Assembly (NCBI RefSeq): GCF_009932555.1
Contig: NZ_BLJO01000005.1
Location: forward strand, 147,140-211,139
Source: Steroidobacter agaridevorans
Lineage (GTDB): Bacteria; Pseudomonadota; Gammaproteobacteria; Steroidobacterales; Steroidobacteraceae
Length of the DNA stretch: 64,000 nucleotides
Direction: 5' to 3'
Made by a program: the position numbers and the translations under genes. How positions within the stretch are numbered: position 1 is the first letter of the stretch; each line of letters starts with the position of its first letter. The notes under the pieces were generated by a model. That model was not told where the DNA came from, ran no database searches, and was given only the letters and a program-made list of their open reading frames with translations. Positions 43,290 to 53,264 of this stretch are shown here, in pieces.

Positions 43290-44188
43290 ATGCTTCGGCT
43301 CAGCCTGACGATTCGTCGCTCTCCAGCGAGCTGCAGGAGGGTCAGGCGCCCGTCAACGACCGGCTGACCACCACTTTGTTTCTGGCGGCGCTGTTTCACG
43401 GCATCGTGATCCTGGGGATCACTTTCGCCGCGCCTCGCGGCGACAACAGCCCGACGCCGACCCTGGAAGTGCTGTTGCTCACCAGTAACGACACCCGCGC
43501 CGCCGATAATCCCGGCGCCGAATACCTGGCTCAACGCAGCCAGCAAGGCAGCGGCACCACCGACGAGCGCGTGCGGCCGGCGAATCCCACCTCCTCGCCC
43601 GTGATGGCCGACCTGGATGGCGTGCCCGACGGCAACAGCGATCGCTACAAGGAAGCGGTCAGCGGCCAGCAATCCACCGAGATCGTCAGCAGCCGCAGTG
43701 ATCGCAGCGAAGTCGAATATCGCAGCGGCGACAACAATCCGTCACAGCAGGCCGAAGTGCCGCTGGCTCTGTCGCCGACCGCGCCGCGCCCGATCGCCAC
43801 CAGCGCGACCGACACGTCGCTCGTGCTTCGCGGCAAGCGCATGGACGGCGTGACGGAGATCGTGCCGAACACGCGCGAGTCCAAACTCGCGCCCTATTTG
43901 AATAGCTGGCGGACCAAGGTGGAACGTCTGGGCACGCTGAACTTTCCGCAGTACGCGCGCAACGGCCAGACCGGCAACCCGGTGCTGGAAGTTTCGCTGA
44001 AGCCCGACGGCACCCTGGGCGACGCCCTGATCCGCCGCTCCAGCGGCAGCAAGGAAATCGACCAGGCGGCGCTGTCCATCCTGCGCCTGGCCTCACCCTT
44101 CGACCCGTTCCCGAGCGAGCTGCGTAAGCAGTACCAGGAATTGCGGTTCGCCTATGAGTGGCAATTCCTTGGCGCCGCCAAAAATTGA
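43286..44188 (+). CDS. tonB: TonB-family energy transducer
   Basis: 300 residues. A cytosolic N-terminus (1-30) is followed by one membrane helix (about 31-49, FLAALFHGIVILGITFA) and a long Ser/Pro-rich periplasmic spacer. The C-terminal TonB domain (about 205-297) contains FPQYARNGQTGNPVLEVSLK and DQAALSILRLASPFDPFP. No exbB/exbD is adjacent. In Pseudomonas the TonB at this gshB/pilG position is linked to twitching motility, so a pilus-related role is plausible here; that transfer is inference. ATGA overlap with gshB. Confidence 0.9.
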   Translation: MNASAQPDDSSLSSELQEGQAPVNDRLTTTLFLAALFHGIVILGITFAAPRGDNSPTPTLEVLLLTSNDTRAADNPGAEYLAQRSQQGSGTTDERVRPANPTSSPVMADLDGVPDGNSDRYKEAVSGQQSTEIVSSRSDRSEVEYRSGDNNPSQQAEVPLALSPTAPRPIATSATDTSLVLRGKRMDGVTEIVPNTRESKLAPYLNSWRTKVERLGTLNFPQYARNGQTGNPVLEVSLKPDGTLGDALIRRSSGSKEIDQAALSILRLASPFDPFPSELRKQYQELRFAYEWQFLGAAKN

Positions 44189-44234
44189 GCTTCCGTGCTT
44201 GAGCCCCGGCGGGAGCGGCCGGATACTTGGGCTC

Positions 44235-44798
44235 ATGTCCGAAGGCGACTTCCTCACCAATCAGTTCCTCATCGCCATGCCGGCGATGACCGACAGTAAT
44301 TTTGCCCAGACGGTCACGTTCATCTGGGAGCACAACGCGGACGGCGCCCTCGGCATCATCATCAACCGGCCGCTGCAGATGCGGCTGCTGGACGTGTTCG
44401 AGCAGCTGAAAATGCCGACGGCGCCCGGGGTGTTCGGTCACCAGCAAGTCTTGCAAGGCGGCCCGGTGCAAACCGACCGCGGCTTCGTCGTGCATCAGGT
44501 CGGCGGGCATTGGGAACATACCCGCCAGGTGTCGCCGCGCCTGCAAGTCACGACTTCGCCGGACATCCTGAATGCCATGGCTCGCGGCAGCGGGCCGAAC
44601 ACCGCGCTGGTCGCCTTGGGCTATGCCGGCTGGAGCGCCGGTCAGCTGGAAACCGAATTGGCACAAAATGCCTGGCTCACCGCGCCCTGCGATGAGCGCA
44701 TTCTGTTCGACACGCCCTATGAGCAGCGCTGGCGCGCCGCCGGCCGTCTGCTGGGCGTGGATCTCGCCACCATCAGCGACCAGGTGGGCCACGCCTGA
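44235..44798 (+). CDS. YqgE/UPF0301 family protein
   Basis: 187 residues from ATG 44235 (MSEGDFLTNQFLIAMPAM), the usual family start. Typical stretches are HNADGALGIIINRP, VLQGGPVQTDRGFVVH and GYAGWSAGQLE. Function unknown across bacteria, but it is nearly always next to ruvX. The longer frame from 44154 overlaps tonB and is not supported. Confidence 0.92.
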   Translation: MSEGDFLTNQFLIAMPAMTDSNFAQTVTFIWEHNADGALGIIINRPLQMRLLDVFEQLKMPTAPGVFGHQQVLQGGPVQTDRGFVVHQVGGHWEHTRQVSPRLQVTTSPDILNAMARGSGPNTALVALGYAGWSAGQLETELAQNAWLTAPCDERILFDTPYEQRWRAAGRLLGVDLATISDQVGHA

Positions 44799-45241
44799 GC
44801 CCGCAGGTCATCCTCGCGTTCGATTACGGAACGAAACGCATCGGCGTCGCCAGCGGCGACACGCTGACTCGCACCGCTCGCGCGCTCACCACGCTCGAAC
44901 GCGGTGAAGTCGTGCCCTGGGCGGCGATTGCCAAGCTGGTGCAGGAGTATCAGCCGTCGCAGTTCGTTGTAGGACTGCCCTGGAACATGGATGGCACACC
45001 GACGGTGCTCACCGACGTCAGCCGTTCCTTTGCAGCCGAATTGAAGTCTCGTTACAACAAACCGGTGGCGCTGGTCGATGAAAGATTGAGCTCGCGCGAG
45101 GCCGAGGCTCAGCTGCGCGATGCCCGAGCGTCGGGAATGAAGAAGCGTCGCACCACCCACGCCGACGTCGACATGATCGCTGCGCGCATCTTGCTCGAAC
45201 AATGGCTCGAGAATCCTCACGCTGCGGAACAGGCGACCTGA
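44795..45241 (+). CDS. ruvX: RuvX/YqgF-family Holliday-junction resolvase-like nuclease (CTG start proposed)
   Basis: About 148 residues. The RNase H-like core starts with ILAFDYGTKRIGVASGD (catalytic Asp) and continues through FVVGLPWNMDG, LVDERLSSREAE and DVDMIAARILLEQWL. There is no in-frame ATG, GTG or TTG upstream of that essential first strand. The best start is CTG 44795, overlapping the yqgE stop (CTGA) with AGGTGG about eight bases upstream. The in-frame ATG/GTG at 44912 would delete the catalytic Asp. Such enzymes act in pre-16S rRNA 5' processing and perhaps recombination. Confidence 0.88.
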   Translation: MSPQVILAFDYGTKRIGVASGDTLTRTARALTTLERGEVVPWAAIAKLVQEYQPSQFVVGLPWNMDGTPTVLTDVSRSFAAELKSRYNKPVALVDERLSSREAEAQLRDARASGMKKRRTTHADVDMIAARILLEQWLENPHAAEQAT

Positions 45242-45403
45242 ATATCGATCCGAGGCGGCGAGCAAGCGTGACGCGCCTCTCAATTTCTCCGGCAAACGCA
45301 GCGCCGACGCTCGCTGGAAATAATTCGACACAGCTACGGCGCATCCATCGCTCGCCTGGCGCCGAAGCAGCCTGCATCTGCAGCCGAAGCAACAGGCGAC
45401 CCC

Positions 45404-47854
45404 ATGAATCCCAACGCTCGCGCCGTTACGGCCCGCGTTCCGTTTGCTTTATATGCGTTGCTCACGCTGCCGCTCCTGGGATGCAGTAGCGGCGGCGGCA
45501 ACGACGATTCAGCGCCCGCGCCAACGCCTAATCCACCGAGCGGCATCGTGCCGGGCGATACGTTCGCGGTCACCAGCTCGAACCGCCTGATGAGTTTCAA
45601 CAGCGCCACCCCCGGCACCGGTTCGGCGGTTGCCATCGCCGGCCTGCGCGCCAACGAAAACATCGTTGGCTTCGATCTGCGGCCCGGCGGCTCGCCCGCC
45701 GGACAACTGATCGCCGTGGGCAATCAAGGCGGCGTCTACACCGTCGATCCGAACAGCGGCACGGCCACGCTCAAAAGCTCGATGGTCGCCGACCCATCGG
45801 ACACCAGCGATCCCTACACGGCGCTGTCGGGCACACGGGTCAGCATCGATGTGAATAACGTCGTCGACCAGTTGCGAATCGTCAGCAACTCCGGTCAGAA
45901 CCTGCGCGTGAACATGGACACCGGCGCGACCTTCACCGACCCGCCGCTCACGGTGGCGGGCCTGCGCAACATCGGTGTGGTCGAGGTTGCTTATACGAAT
46001 AACTTTTCGTCCGCGTGCCGCACGACGGTTTATTACCTCGACACCACGGACGATCGTTTGCTCACGAGCGCTAACGCCAGCGGCGGCGTGCTGACCACGG
46101 TCGGCCCGCTGACCGTGAACGCCGGAATCGGGGGCTTCGATATCTCTACCGCCCCCGACGGCACGCAGTCCGCCATCGCCGCGCTGTCCGTGGGCAATGT
46201 GACTTCGCTATACATGATCGATCTGAACACCGGCGCGGCCACGCTCGTCGCCGGAATCGGCGGACTGAACAGCGGCGAAACCGTGCTCGGCCTGGCGCGC
46301 CCGGTGCCCACGACGACGCCGCCGCAACCGGTCGGCGAACTGTTGGCGCTGACCGAAGGCAATGGCCTGGCCTCTTTCAACAGCGGTCTGCCCGGGAAAC
46401 TCTGCACGAACGCCACCATCAACGGCTTGCAAGGTAACGAGACCGTCGTGGGCGTCGACACGCGGCCCGCCGACCGCAACGTCTACGCGCTCACCAGCGC
46501 CGGACGGCTCTACACCGTCAATGCAGCTACCGGCACCGTGGCGCTCAAGGCAACGCTTACTGCATCGTCGAGCGATTCGACGTCGCCGTTCACGGGCCTC
46601 GATGGCGGCAACATCACCGTCGACGTAAGCCCGGTGGCCGATGGCTTGCGCGTCCTGAGCAGCAACGGCATGAACCTGCGCGTGCTGTTCGATACCGGAG
46701 AAACATTCACCGACGATCGGCTCAACCCGTCCGGGTCGAGCGTGACTGCGGCGGCGTACACCAACAGCTTCGCCGGGACGGGCACGAGCACGTTGTATGT
46801 AATCGATACGGCGAACGATCGGCTGATGATTCAAGGACGCGCGCCGAGCACTCCTGTCGCGGGCGATTTGCAGCCCGTTGGCCCATTGGGCATCACCGGT
46901 GACGTGCAGACAGTCGCCGGCCTGGATATCAATGCCATCAACAACAACGCTTTCGCGGCGCTGAATGTCGGTACCGCAACCACTTCCGATCTCTACAGCA
47001 TCGATCTCACGACCGGCGCAGCTACTCGGATCGGCCCCATCGGCTCGACAGCGCGCATCCGCGCGCTGACGCATTCGAACGTGCCGCAAGCGACGCTGCT
47101 CGGCATCACCAACGACGGGCGCTTGCTCAGCTTCAACGTCAACACGCCGGGAACGATCGCCAGCAACCTGGCCGTCACCGGCCTGCAAGGCGGCGAACGG
47201 GTGCTGGGCTTCGACATCCGTCCCTCGAACCAGGTGTTGTATCTGCTGAGCGACGCAGGCCGCATCTACACCGTCGATCCGGTGGCCGCCCGTGCGACGC
47301 TCGGCAGGGCATTGATGCCCAACATCGGCGATCCCTTTCGAGCACTGATAGGCACGACATTCGGCACCGACTTCAGCCCGACCGCAGACGCGCTCCGAGT
47401 GCTCAGCGACGCCGAGCACAACCTCGCCGTCATCGTGGATTCCGGCGCGACCGGCACCGCCACGTCCTTGCGGCGCATCCCCGACGAGAATGGCCGGCCG
47501 GCGCCCGATGTGGTCGCGATCGCATACACCAACAACTACGCCAACCCGGGCGACACCACCCTTTACAACATCGATCTGGGCAGCAATGCACTGGTGACCC
47601 AGAAGCCGGCGAACAACGGCCTGCTCACGACCGTCGGCCCGCTGACCACCGACCGCCAGACCTTCACCTTCAGCGGCGGCTTCGACATCGTGGGCGGCGA
47701 CAATGGCCTTGCCGTGGCGGCGCTCCAGCCCACGGGCAGCAGCCAGTCGACGCTGTACCGAGTGGACCTCCGCACCGGTGCGCTGACCGCCATCGGCCCG
47801 ATCGGTGCGGCCGATACGATGCGGCTGATGGGGCTGACGATCCGGCTCCAGTAA
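45404..47854 (+). CDS. DUF4394-repeat lipoprotein
   Basis: 816 residues. A signal sequence with lipobox LLGC (Cys about residue 27) is followed by a Ser/Gly/Pro linker. Three tandem DUF4394 units of about 255 residues start near 50, 307 and 563, each opening with a F/LA(V/L)T..N.LxSFN strand and GFDIRP motif. They hold many IDLNTGAAT and YTNN elements and probably form beta-propellers. It is likely surface- or periplasm-exposed; function unknown. It sits between ruvX and pyrB, where relatives usually have pyrR, with 162- and 107-base gaps. Confidence 0.88.
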   Translation: MNPNARAVTARVPFALYALLTLPLLGCSSGGGNDDSAPAPTPNPPSGIVPGDTFAVTSSNRLMSFNSATPGTGSAVAIAGLRANENIVGFDLRPGGSPAGQLIAVGNQGGVYTVDPNSGTATLKSSMVADPSDTSDPYTALSGTRVSIDVNNVVDQLRIVSNSGQNLRVNMDTGATFTDPPLTVAGLRNIGVVEVAYTNNFSSACRTTVYYLDTTDDRLLTSANASGGVLTTVGPLTVNAGIGGFDISTAPDGTQSAIAALSVGNVTSLYMIDLNTGAATLVAGIGGLNSGETVLGLARPVPTTTPPQPVGELLALTEGNGLASFNSGLPGKLCTNATINGLQGNETVVGVDTRPADRNVYALTSAGRLYTVNAATGTVALKATLTASSSDSTSPFTGLDGGNITVDVSPVADGLRVLSSNGMNLRVLFDTGETFTDDRLNPSGSSVTAAAYTNSFAGTGTSTLYVIDTANDRLMIQGRAPSTPVAGDLQPVGPLGITGDVQTVAGLDINAINNNAFAALNVGTATTSDLYSIDLTTGAATRIGPIGSTARIRALTHSNVPQATLLGITNDGRLLSFNVNTPGTIASNLAVTGLQGGERVLGFDIRPSNQVLYLLSDAGRIYTVDPVAARATLGRALMPNIGDPFRALIGTTFGTDFSPTADALRVLSDAEHNLAVIVDSGATGTATSLRRIPDENGRPAPDVVAIAYTNNYANPGDTTLYNIDLGSNALVTQKPANNGLLTTVGPLTTDRQTFTFSGGFDIVGGDNGLAVAALQPTGSSQSTLYRVDLRTGALTAIGPIGAADTMRLMGLTIRLQ

Positions 47855-47961
47855 ATCTCTACTCGCCGGCCGGGCCTCGGGGCGCCGGCAACGATTGCTG
47901 GCGAGCGCGCCTCCAGAACGCGGCGCGCCGAGCCGCCTTCGACTACAATCCCGCCCCGACT

Positions 47962-48948
<987 letters not shown>

Positions 48949-48964
48949 TTCATGCAGGTGAGTC

Positions 48965-49375
48965 GTGCGACTCCTGATCGGCACCGACTCGGAATACGCG
49001 GCGGTCGTTCGGACCGCCAACGAAATGCAGCAAGCCGACGATCGCTCGCCGCTGCTGGTGCTGATCGGTAGCGCGAGCTCGTTTTCGTTCAAGCCCCGCC
49101 CCTCGACCATCCTGGTGCCCGGCATGCCCGCCGGCGTGATCGCCGCCGTGCCGTCGTTGGAAGAGTTTGGGATTGCGAGCCGGCTCGCGAGTGAAGCCGG
49201 TCTGCCGGGTTGTTACGACGGCCCTGTCGTCGAGCTCGCGGCAGCCTGGCTGGGCTCGCTGCCAAACGAACTACGTTCGCAAACGCAGGTCATCTTCGCC
49301 GCAGCTGCCAGCGGGATAGCGCCGTTGGCCGAGCGCTTGGGCGTTCCGGGAAGCTCGATACAAGTGCTATCTTAG
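48965..49375 (+). CDS. Small oxidoreductase-like protein (reductase NAD-domain resemblance)
   Basis: 136 residues from GTG 48965, 16 bases after pyrB. The segment FGIASRLASEAGLPGCYDG followed by LAAAWL and VIFAAAASGIAPLAERL resembles the C-terminal nucleotide-binding half of ferredoxin-reductase/dihydroorotate dehydrogenase electron-transfer subunits. The FAD domain and the iron-sulfur Cys cluster are lacking. It is probably cotranscribed with pyrB, which hints at a link with pyrimidine synthesis. Likely a reduced, perhaps non-catalytic, relative. Confidence 0.5.
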   Translation: MRLLIGTDSEYAAVVRTANEMQQADDRSPLLVLIGSASSFSFKPRPSTILVPGMPAGVIAAVPSLEEFGIASRLASEAGLPGCYDGPVVELAAAWLGSLPNELRSQTQVIFAAAASGIAPLAERLGVPGSSIQVLS

Positions 49376-49410
49376 CCCCGCCACTTCAACAACTCACATC
49401 GAGGGATCGA

Positions 49411-49743
49411 ATGAAAAGAGCAATATTCGCGGCGGGCGCGTTGCTATTACCACTGGCGTCGTTTGCGGGATGGGGCCAGCCGGTGAACGTTACCGGATAC
49501 TACGTTTGGGACAACGGCGTGGCCTACATCAAGACATCGAGTCACGCCAACCCTCAGTCTTGCTCCAGTGCCCAATACCTGGCGCTGGACACGGAGCAGA
49601 AAAACTTCAAAGCAATCTGGGCGCAGATCATCTCGGCGCATGCGCAGGGGCTGACCGTCTCGCTGTTCTACGACGGCTGCATGCAGACCGTTGAGGCAAG
49701 CTATCCCAAGATACGAGCTATCGCGGTGCCCAACGTCTGGTAA
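49411..49743 (+). CDS. Small secreted hypothetical protein
   Basis: 110 residues from ATG 49411 with GAGGGA upstream. A signal peptide (1-19, ending SFA) precedes a mature part of about 90 residues with two cysteines (SCSSAQ and DGCMQ), likely a disulfide. Composition with YYVWDNGVAYIKT suggests a small beta-fold in the periplasm. No family recognised. Confidence 0.7.
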   Translation: MKRAIFAAGALLLPLASFAGWGQPVNVTGYYVWDNGVAYIKTSSHANPQSCSSAQYLALDTEQKNFKAIWAQIISAHAQGLTVSLFYDGCMQTVEASYPKIRAIAVPNVW

Positions 49744-49770
49744 CTGGCGCGCGGAACAGTAACGGGCCAA

Positions 49771-49792
49771 GGCTGAGCGCGCTCGCTCAGCC
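49771..49792. terminator. Hairpin between convergent genes
   Basis: Nine-pair perfect stem (49771-49779 with 49784-49792), four-base loop, overlapping the end of the minus-strand ATPase gene. No T tract, so efficiency is uncertain. Confidence 0.4.
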
Positions 49793-50914
49793 GAAGTTGA
49801 TCTTCGCTTCCAGGTTGGTGCGCGAGTCCGCGTAGGCCAGCGCATCTTCCATCGTGATGCGGCCTTGCTTGTACAACTCGTACAGCGCCGTATCGAAGTG
49901 CTGCATGCCCTTCTCCGAGCTGGTGCGCAGAGCTTCCTTCGCACCGAGCACGTCGCCTTTCTTGATCAGCTCCTGGACGTGCGGCGTGTTGATCAGCAAC
50001 TCCACCGCGGCGACGCGGCGCTTGTTCTTACCCGGCACCAGACGCTGCGCGATGATCGCGCGAAGGTACTGCGAGAGGTCGAGGAAGATCTGCGTGTGCT
50101 GATCCAGCGGGAACATGTTGATGATGCGGTCGAGCGTTTCCGCCGCATTGTTCGCGTGCAAGGTCGCGAGCACCAGGTGGCCGGTACCCGCAAGCATGAT
50201 CGCCGACTCCATCGTCTCGCGATCGCGAATCTCACCGATCAGCAGCACGTCAGGCGCGGCGCGCATGGCGCTGCGAAGAGCGCGTGCGTAGGACTTGGTG
50301 TCCAGGCCGACTTCGCGCTGGTTGATGATCGACTTCTTGTTCGAGTGCAAGAACTCGATCGGATCCTCGATCGTGATGATGTGGTCCGAAGAGCTCTCGT
50401 TGCGATAGTTGATCATCGACGCGAGCGTGGTCGACTTGCCCGAGCCGGTCGCGCCGACCATGAGCAGCAGGCCGCGCTTCATCATCATCAGATCTTTCAG
50501 GATCTCCGGCAGGCCGAGATCGTCGATGCGCGGCATGTCGGCAGTGATGTAACGAAGCACCATCGCGGGATTGCCGCGTTGATGGAACACGTTCACGCGG
50601 AAGCGGCCGAGGCCGGGCTCGGAAATCGCGAAGTCGATTTCGAGCTCGTCGTTGAACGCGTCGATCTGTTCCTGGGTCATCAAGCCATACGCGGCCTGGC
50701 GCACCACTTCCGGCGTCAGCATCTGCTTGTTGACCGGAAAGATCTGGCCTTCGATCTTGATCTTGATGGGCGCGTAGGAGGTGAAGAACAAGTCGGAGGC
50801 GCGCTTGTCCACCATCAGCTTGAACAACGGCTTGGTGTTGAGAACGACTGTGCGGTCCTCACCGGTGTTCTCGGCACTAGCTTCGCTATTGATCGTTTCG
50901 CCGTCAGCAGCCAT
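49787..50914 (-). CDS. PilT/PilU-family retraction ATPase, third copy
   Basis: 375 residues. The N-terminal PAS-like domain (KRASDLFFTSYAPIKIKIEG) and RecA-like core show Walker A GATGSGKSTT, Asp box TIEDPIEFLH, Walker B LIGEIRDRETM and His box TGHLVLATLHANN. It most resembles PilU rather than PilT (no AIRNLIRE motif; the C-terminus is NLEAKINFG). An extra 20-residue polar N-terminus is present. It is 14 bases after the second ATPase, in an operon of three. Confidence 0.88.
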   Translation of the reverse strand: MAADGETINSEASAENTGEDRTVVLNTKPLFKLMVDKRASDLFFTSYAPIKIKIEGQIFPVNKQMLTPEVVRQAAYGLMTQEQIDAFNDELEIDFAISEPGLGRFRVNVFHQRGNPAMVLRYITADMPRIDDLGLPEILKDLMMMKRGLLLMVGATGSGKSTTLASMINYRNESSSDHIITIEDPIEFLHSNKKSIINQREVGLDTKSYARALRSAMRAAPDVLLIGEIRDRETMESAIMLAGTGHLVLATLHANNAAETLDRIINMFPLDQHTQIFLDLSQYLRAIIAQRLVPGKNKRRVAAVELLINTPHVQELIKKGDVLGAKEALRTSSEKGMQHFDTALYELYKQGRITMEDALAYADSRTNLEAKINFG

Positions 50915-50928
50915 GTTCTGGAATCCAA

Positions 50929-52092
50929 CTATCTACCAATGACGCCTTCGGACTCTTCATCCATGATCCGCAGGCTGTCGCCGCCCTCGTCGGGCAGCTT
51001 CGCTTCGCGCTTGCTCTCGAGCTTGATGCGCAGGCGCACTTCGTTCTTCGAGTCCGCGTTACGCAGCGCGTCTTCGTAGGAGATCATGCCGCTTTCGTAC
51101 AGGTCGTACAGCGACTGGTCGAAGGTCTTCATACCCAGCCGGTTCGACTTGCCCATCACGTCCTTGATCTGCGCGACTTCGCCCTTGAAGATCAGGTCCG
51201 CGATCAGCGGCGAGTTCAGCATGATCTCCATCGCGGCGATGCGGCCCGTGCCGGTCTCGCGCGGAATCAGGCGCTGCGAAATCAGCGCTCGAATATTCAA
51301 AGACAGATCCATCAGCAACTGTTCCCGGCGCTCTTCCGGGAAAAAGTTGATGATGCGGTCCAGCGCCTGGTTGGCGCTGTTGGCGTGCAGCGTAGCGAGC
51401 ACCAGGTGGCCGGTTTCGGCGAACTGAATGCCGTATTCCATCGTGTCGCGGTCACGGATTTCGCCGATCAGGATCACGTCCGGCGCCTGGCGCAGCGTGT
51501 TCTTGAGCGCCACGTGCCAGTTCTCGCAGTCGACGCCGACTTCGCGGTGAGTAATGACGCACCCCTTGTGGTTGTGCACGTACTCCACCGGATCTTCGAT
51601 GGTGATGATGTGGCCGCGGGTCTTTTCGTTGCGGTAGTTCAACATCGCGGCCAGCGACGTGGACTTACCCGAGCCGGTGCCGCCGACCAGGATCACCAGG
51701 CCGCGCTTGCTCATCACGACATCGCGCAGGATGAGCGGCAGCTGCATTTCTTCCAGCGTCGGGATCTTGGCATTGATGGTTCGCACCACGCAGCCGATCT
51801 GGCCCTGCTGCACGAACGCGCTGACACGGAAGCGGCCGATGCCGGCCGGCGCGATCGCGAAGTTACATTCCTTGGAGGCGTCGAAGTCGCGCGTCTGCTT
51901 GTCGTTCATGATGGAACGGACCAGCACCGCGGCCTGCTCCGGCGTCAGCACCCGCTCGGACTGCGGACGGATCTCGCCGTCGACTTTGATGGCGGGCGGG
52001 AAGCCCGCGGTGATGAACAGGTCCGAGCCCTTGCGGTCGACGACACGCTTGAGCAGGTCCTGCATCAGCTTGATAGCTTGTTCGCGTTCCAT
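50929..52092 (-). CDS. pilU: Type IV pilus retraction ATPase PilU
   Basis: 387 residues. Walker A GGTGSGKST, TIEDPVEYVHNHKG, LIGEIRDRDTME, TGHLVLATLHANS, and a polar C-terminal tail (SKREAKLPDEGG) that is usual in PilU. It assists PilT in pilus disassembly at the inner-membrane platform. Gene order pilT-pilU is conserved; 32 bases separate them. Confidence 0.92.
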   Translation of the reverse strand: MEREQAIKLMQDLLKRVVDRKGSDLFITAGFPPAIKVDGEIRPQSERVLTPEQAAVLVRSIMNDKQTRDFDASKECNFAIAPAGIGRFRVSAFVQQGQIGCVVRTINAKIPTLEEMQLPLILRDVVMSKRGLVILVGGTGSGKSTSLAAMLNYRNEKTRGHIITIEDPVEYVHNHKGCVITHREVGVDCENWHVALKNTLRQAPDVILIGEIRDRDTMEYGIQFAETGHLVLATLHANSANQALDRIINFFPEERREQLLMDLSLNIRALISQRLIPRETGTGRIAAMEIMLNSPLIADLIFKGEVAQIKDVMGKSNRLGMKTFDQSLYDLYESGMISYEDALRNADSKNEVRLRIKLESKREAKLPDEGGDSLRIMDEESEGVIGR

Positions 52093-52124
52093 TTCGCAAC
52101 CTCAACTGTCAGCGCACGGGCGCT

Positions 52125-53165
52125 TTAGAACGCGTCCTTGTTTTGAGCGCGGAAGCGCGCTTCTTCCTTCGTCACTACGCCCTTCTGCAGCAGTTCGGCC
52201 AGGCACTGGTCGAGCGTCTGCATGCCGTCTTTCTGGCCGGTTTGAATCGCCGAGTACATCTGCGCGATCTTGCCTTCGCGGATCAGGTTACGGATCGCCG
52301 GCGTGCCGATCATGATCTCGTGCGCGGCCACTCGGCCGCCGCCGATGCGCTTGAGCAACGACTGTGAGATCGCGGCGCGCAGCGACTCGGACAACATGGT
52401 TCGCACCATTTCTTTTTCAGCCGCGGGGAACACGTCGACGATACGGTCGATGGTCTTGGCCGCCGAGCTGGTGTGCAACGTGCCGAACACCAAGTGGCCG
52501 GTTTCCGCCGCGGTCAACGCCAGGCGGATCGTTTCCAGGTCGCGCATTTCGCCGACCAGCACTACGTCGGGATCTTCACGCAACGCCGAGCGCAAGGCTT
52601 CGGAGAAGCCGAGCGTGTCACGATGCACTTCGCGCTGGTTGACCAGCGAGCGTTTGCTCTCGTGCACGAACTCGATGGGATCTTCGATCGTGATGATGTG
52701 ATCGGGCTTATTGTCGTTGACGTAGTTGACCATCGCGGCCAGCGTCGTCGACTTGCCCGACCCCGTCGGCCCCGTCACCAGCACCAGGCCGCGCGGCTGC
52801 ATGGCGAGATCCTTGAAGATCTTCGGCGCATTCAAGTCGTCGAGCGACATGATCAGCGAGGGAATGGTCCGGAACACCGCGGCCGCGCCACGGCTTTGAT
52901 TGAATGCGTTGACGCGGAAGCGCGCCAGCTTGGGAATCTCGAAGGAAAAGTCCGTCTCGTAGAACTCTTCATAAGCCTTGCGCTGCTTGTCATTCATAAT
53001 GTCGTACACCATGCTGTGTACTTCCTTATGAGAGAGCGCCGGCATGTTGACGCGCTTCATGTCGCCGTCGACACGGATCATCGGCGGCACACCGGCCGAC
53101 AGATGCAGATCCGAGGCGTTGTTTTTGACGGCGAAAGCCAACAGCTGCGCGATATCGACAGGCAT
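52125..53165 (-). CDS. pilT: Type IV pilus retraction ATPase PilT
   Basis: 346 residues from ATG 53165 with AAGGAAG upstream. N-terminal DIAQLLAFAVKNNASDLHLS, Walker A GPTGSGKST, TIEDPIEFVHESKR, VLVGEMRDLETI, FGTLHTSS, and the PilT signature AIRNLIRE. It powers pilus retraction and twitching. Divergent from yggS with a 99-base gap. Confidence 0.96.
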   Translation of the reverse strand: MPVDIAQLLAFAVKNNASDLHLSAGVPPMIRVDGDMKRVNMPALSHKEVHSMVYDIMNDKQRKAYEEFYETDFSFEIPKLARFRVNAFNQSRGAAAVFRTIPSLIMSLDDLNAPKIFKDLAMQPRGLVLVTGPTGSGKSTTLAAMVNYVNDNKPDHIITIEDPIEFVHESKRSLVNQREVHRDTLGFSEALRSALREDPDVVLVGEMRDLETIRLALTAAETGHLVFGTLHTSSAAKTIDRIVDVFPAAEKEMVRTMLSESLRAAISQSLLKRIGGGRVAAHEIMIGTPAIRNLIREGKIAQMYSAIQTGQKDGMQTLDQCLAELLQKGVVTKEEARFRAQNKDAF

Positions 53166-53264
53166 GAATCTTCCTTCCAATCCGCTTCGCCCGCCGGGAT
53201 AGGTCAGGGTGCGGACGCAAAAGATGAGCGTGCGGCAGTATAACGGAGCGGTATCGGGCTCAAT

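Noticed and set aside
44912-45241. ruvX as a 109-residue protein from 44912
   Set aside because: This removes the catalytic AFDYGTKRIGVA strand, so it cannot be the working start.
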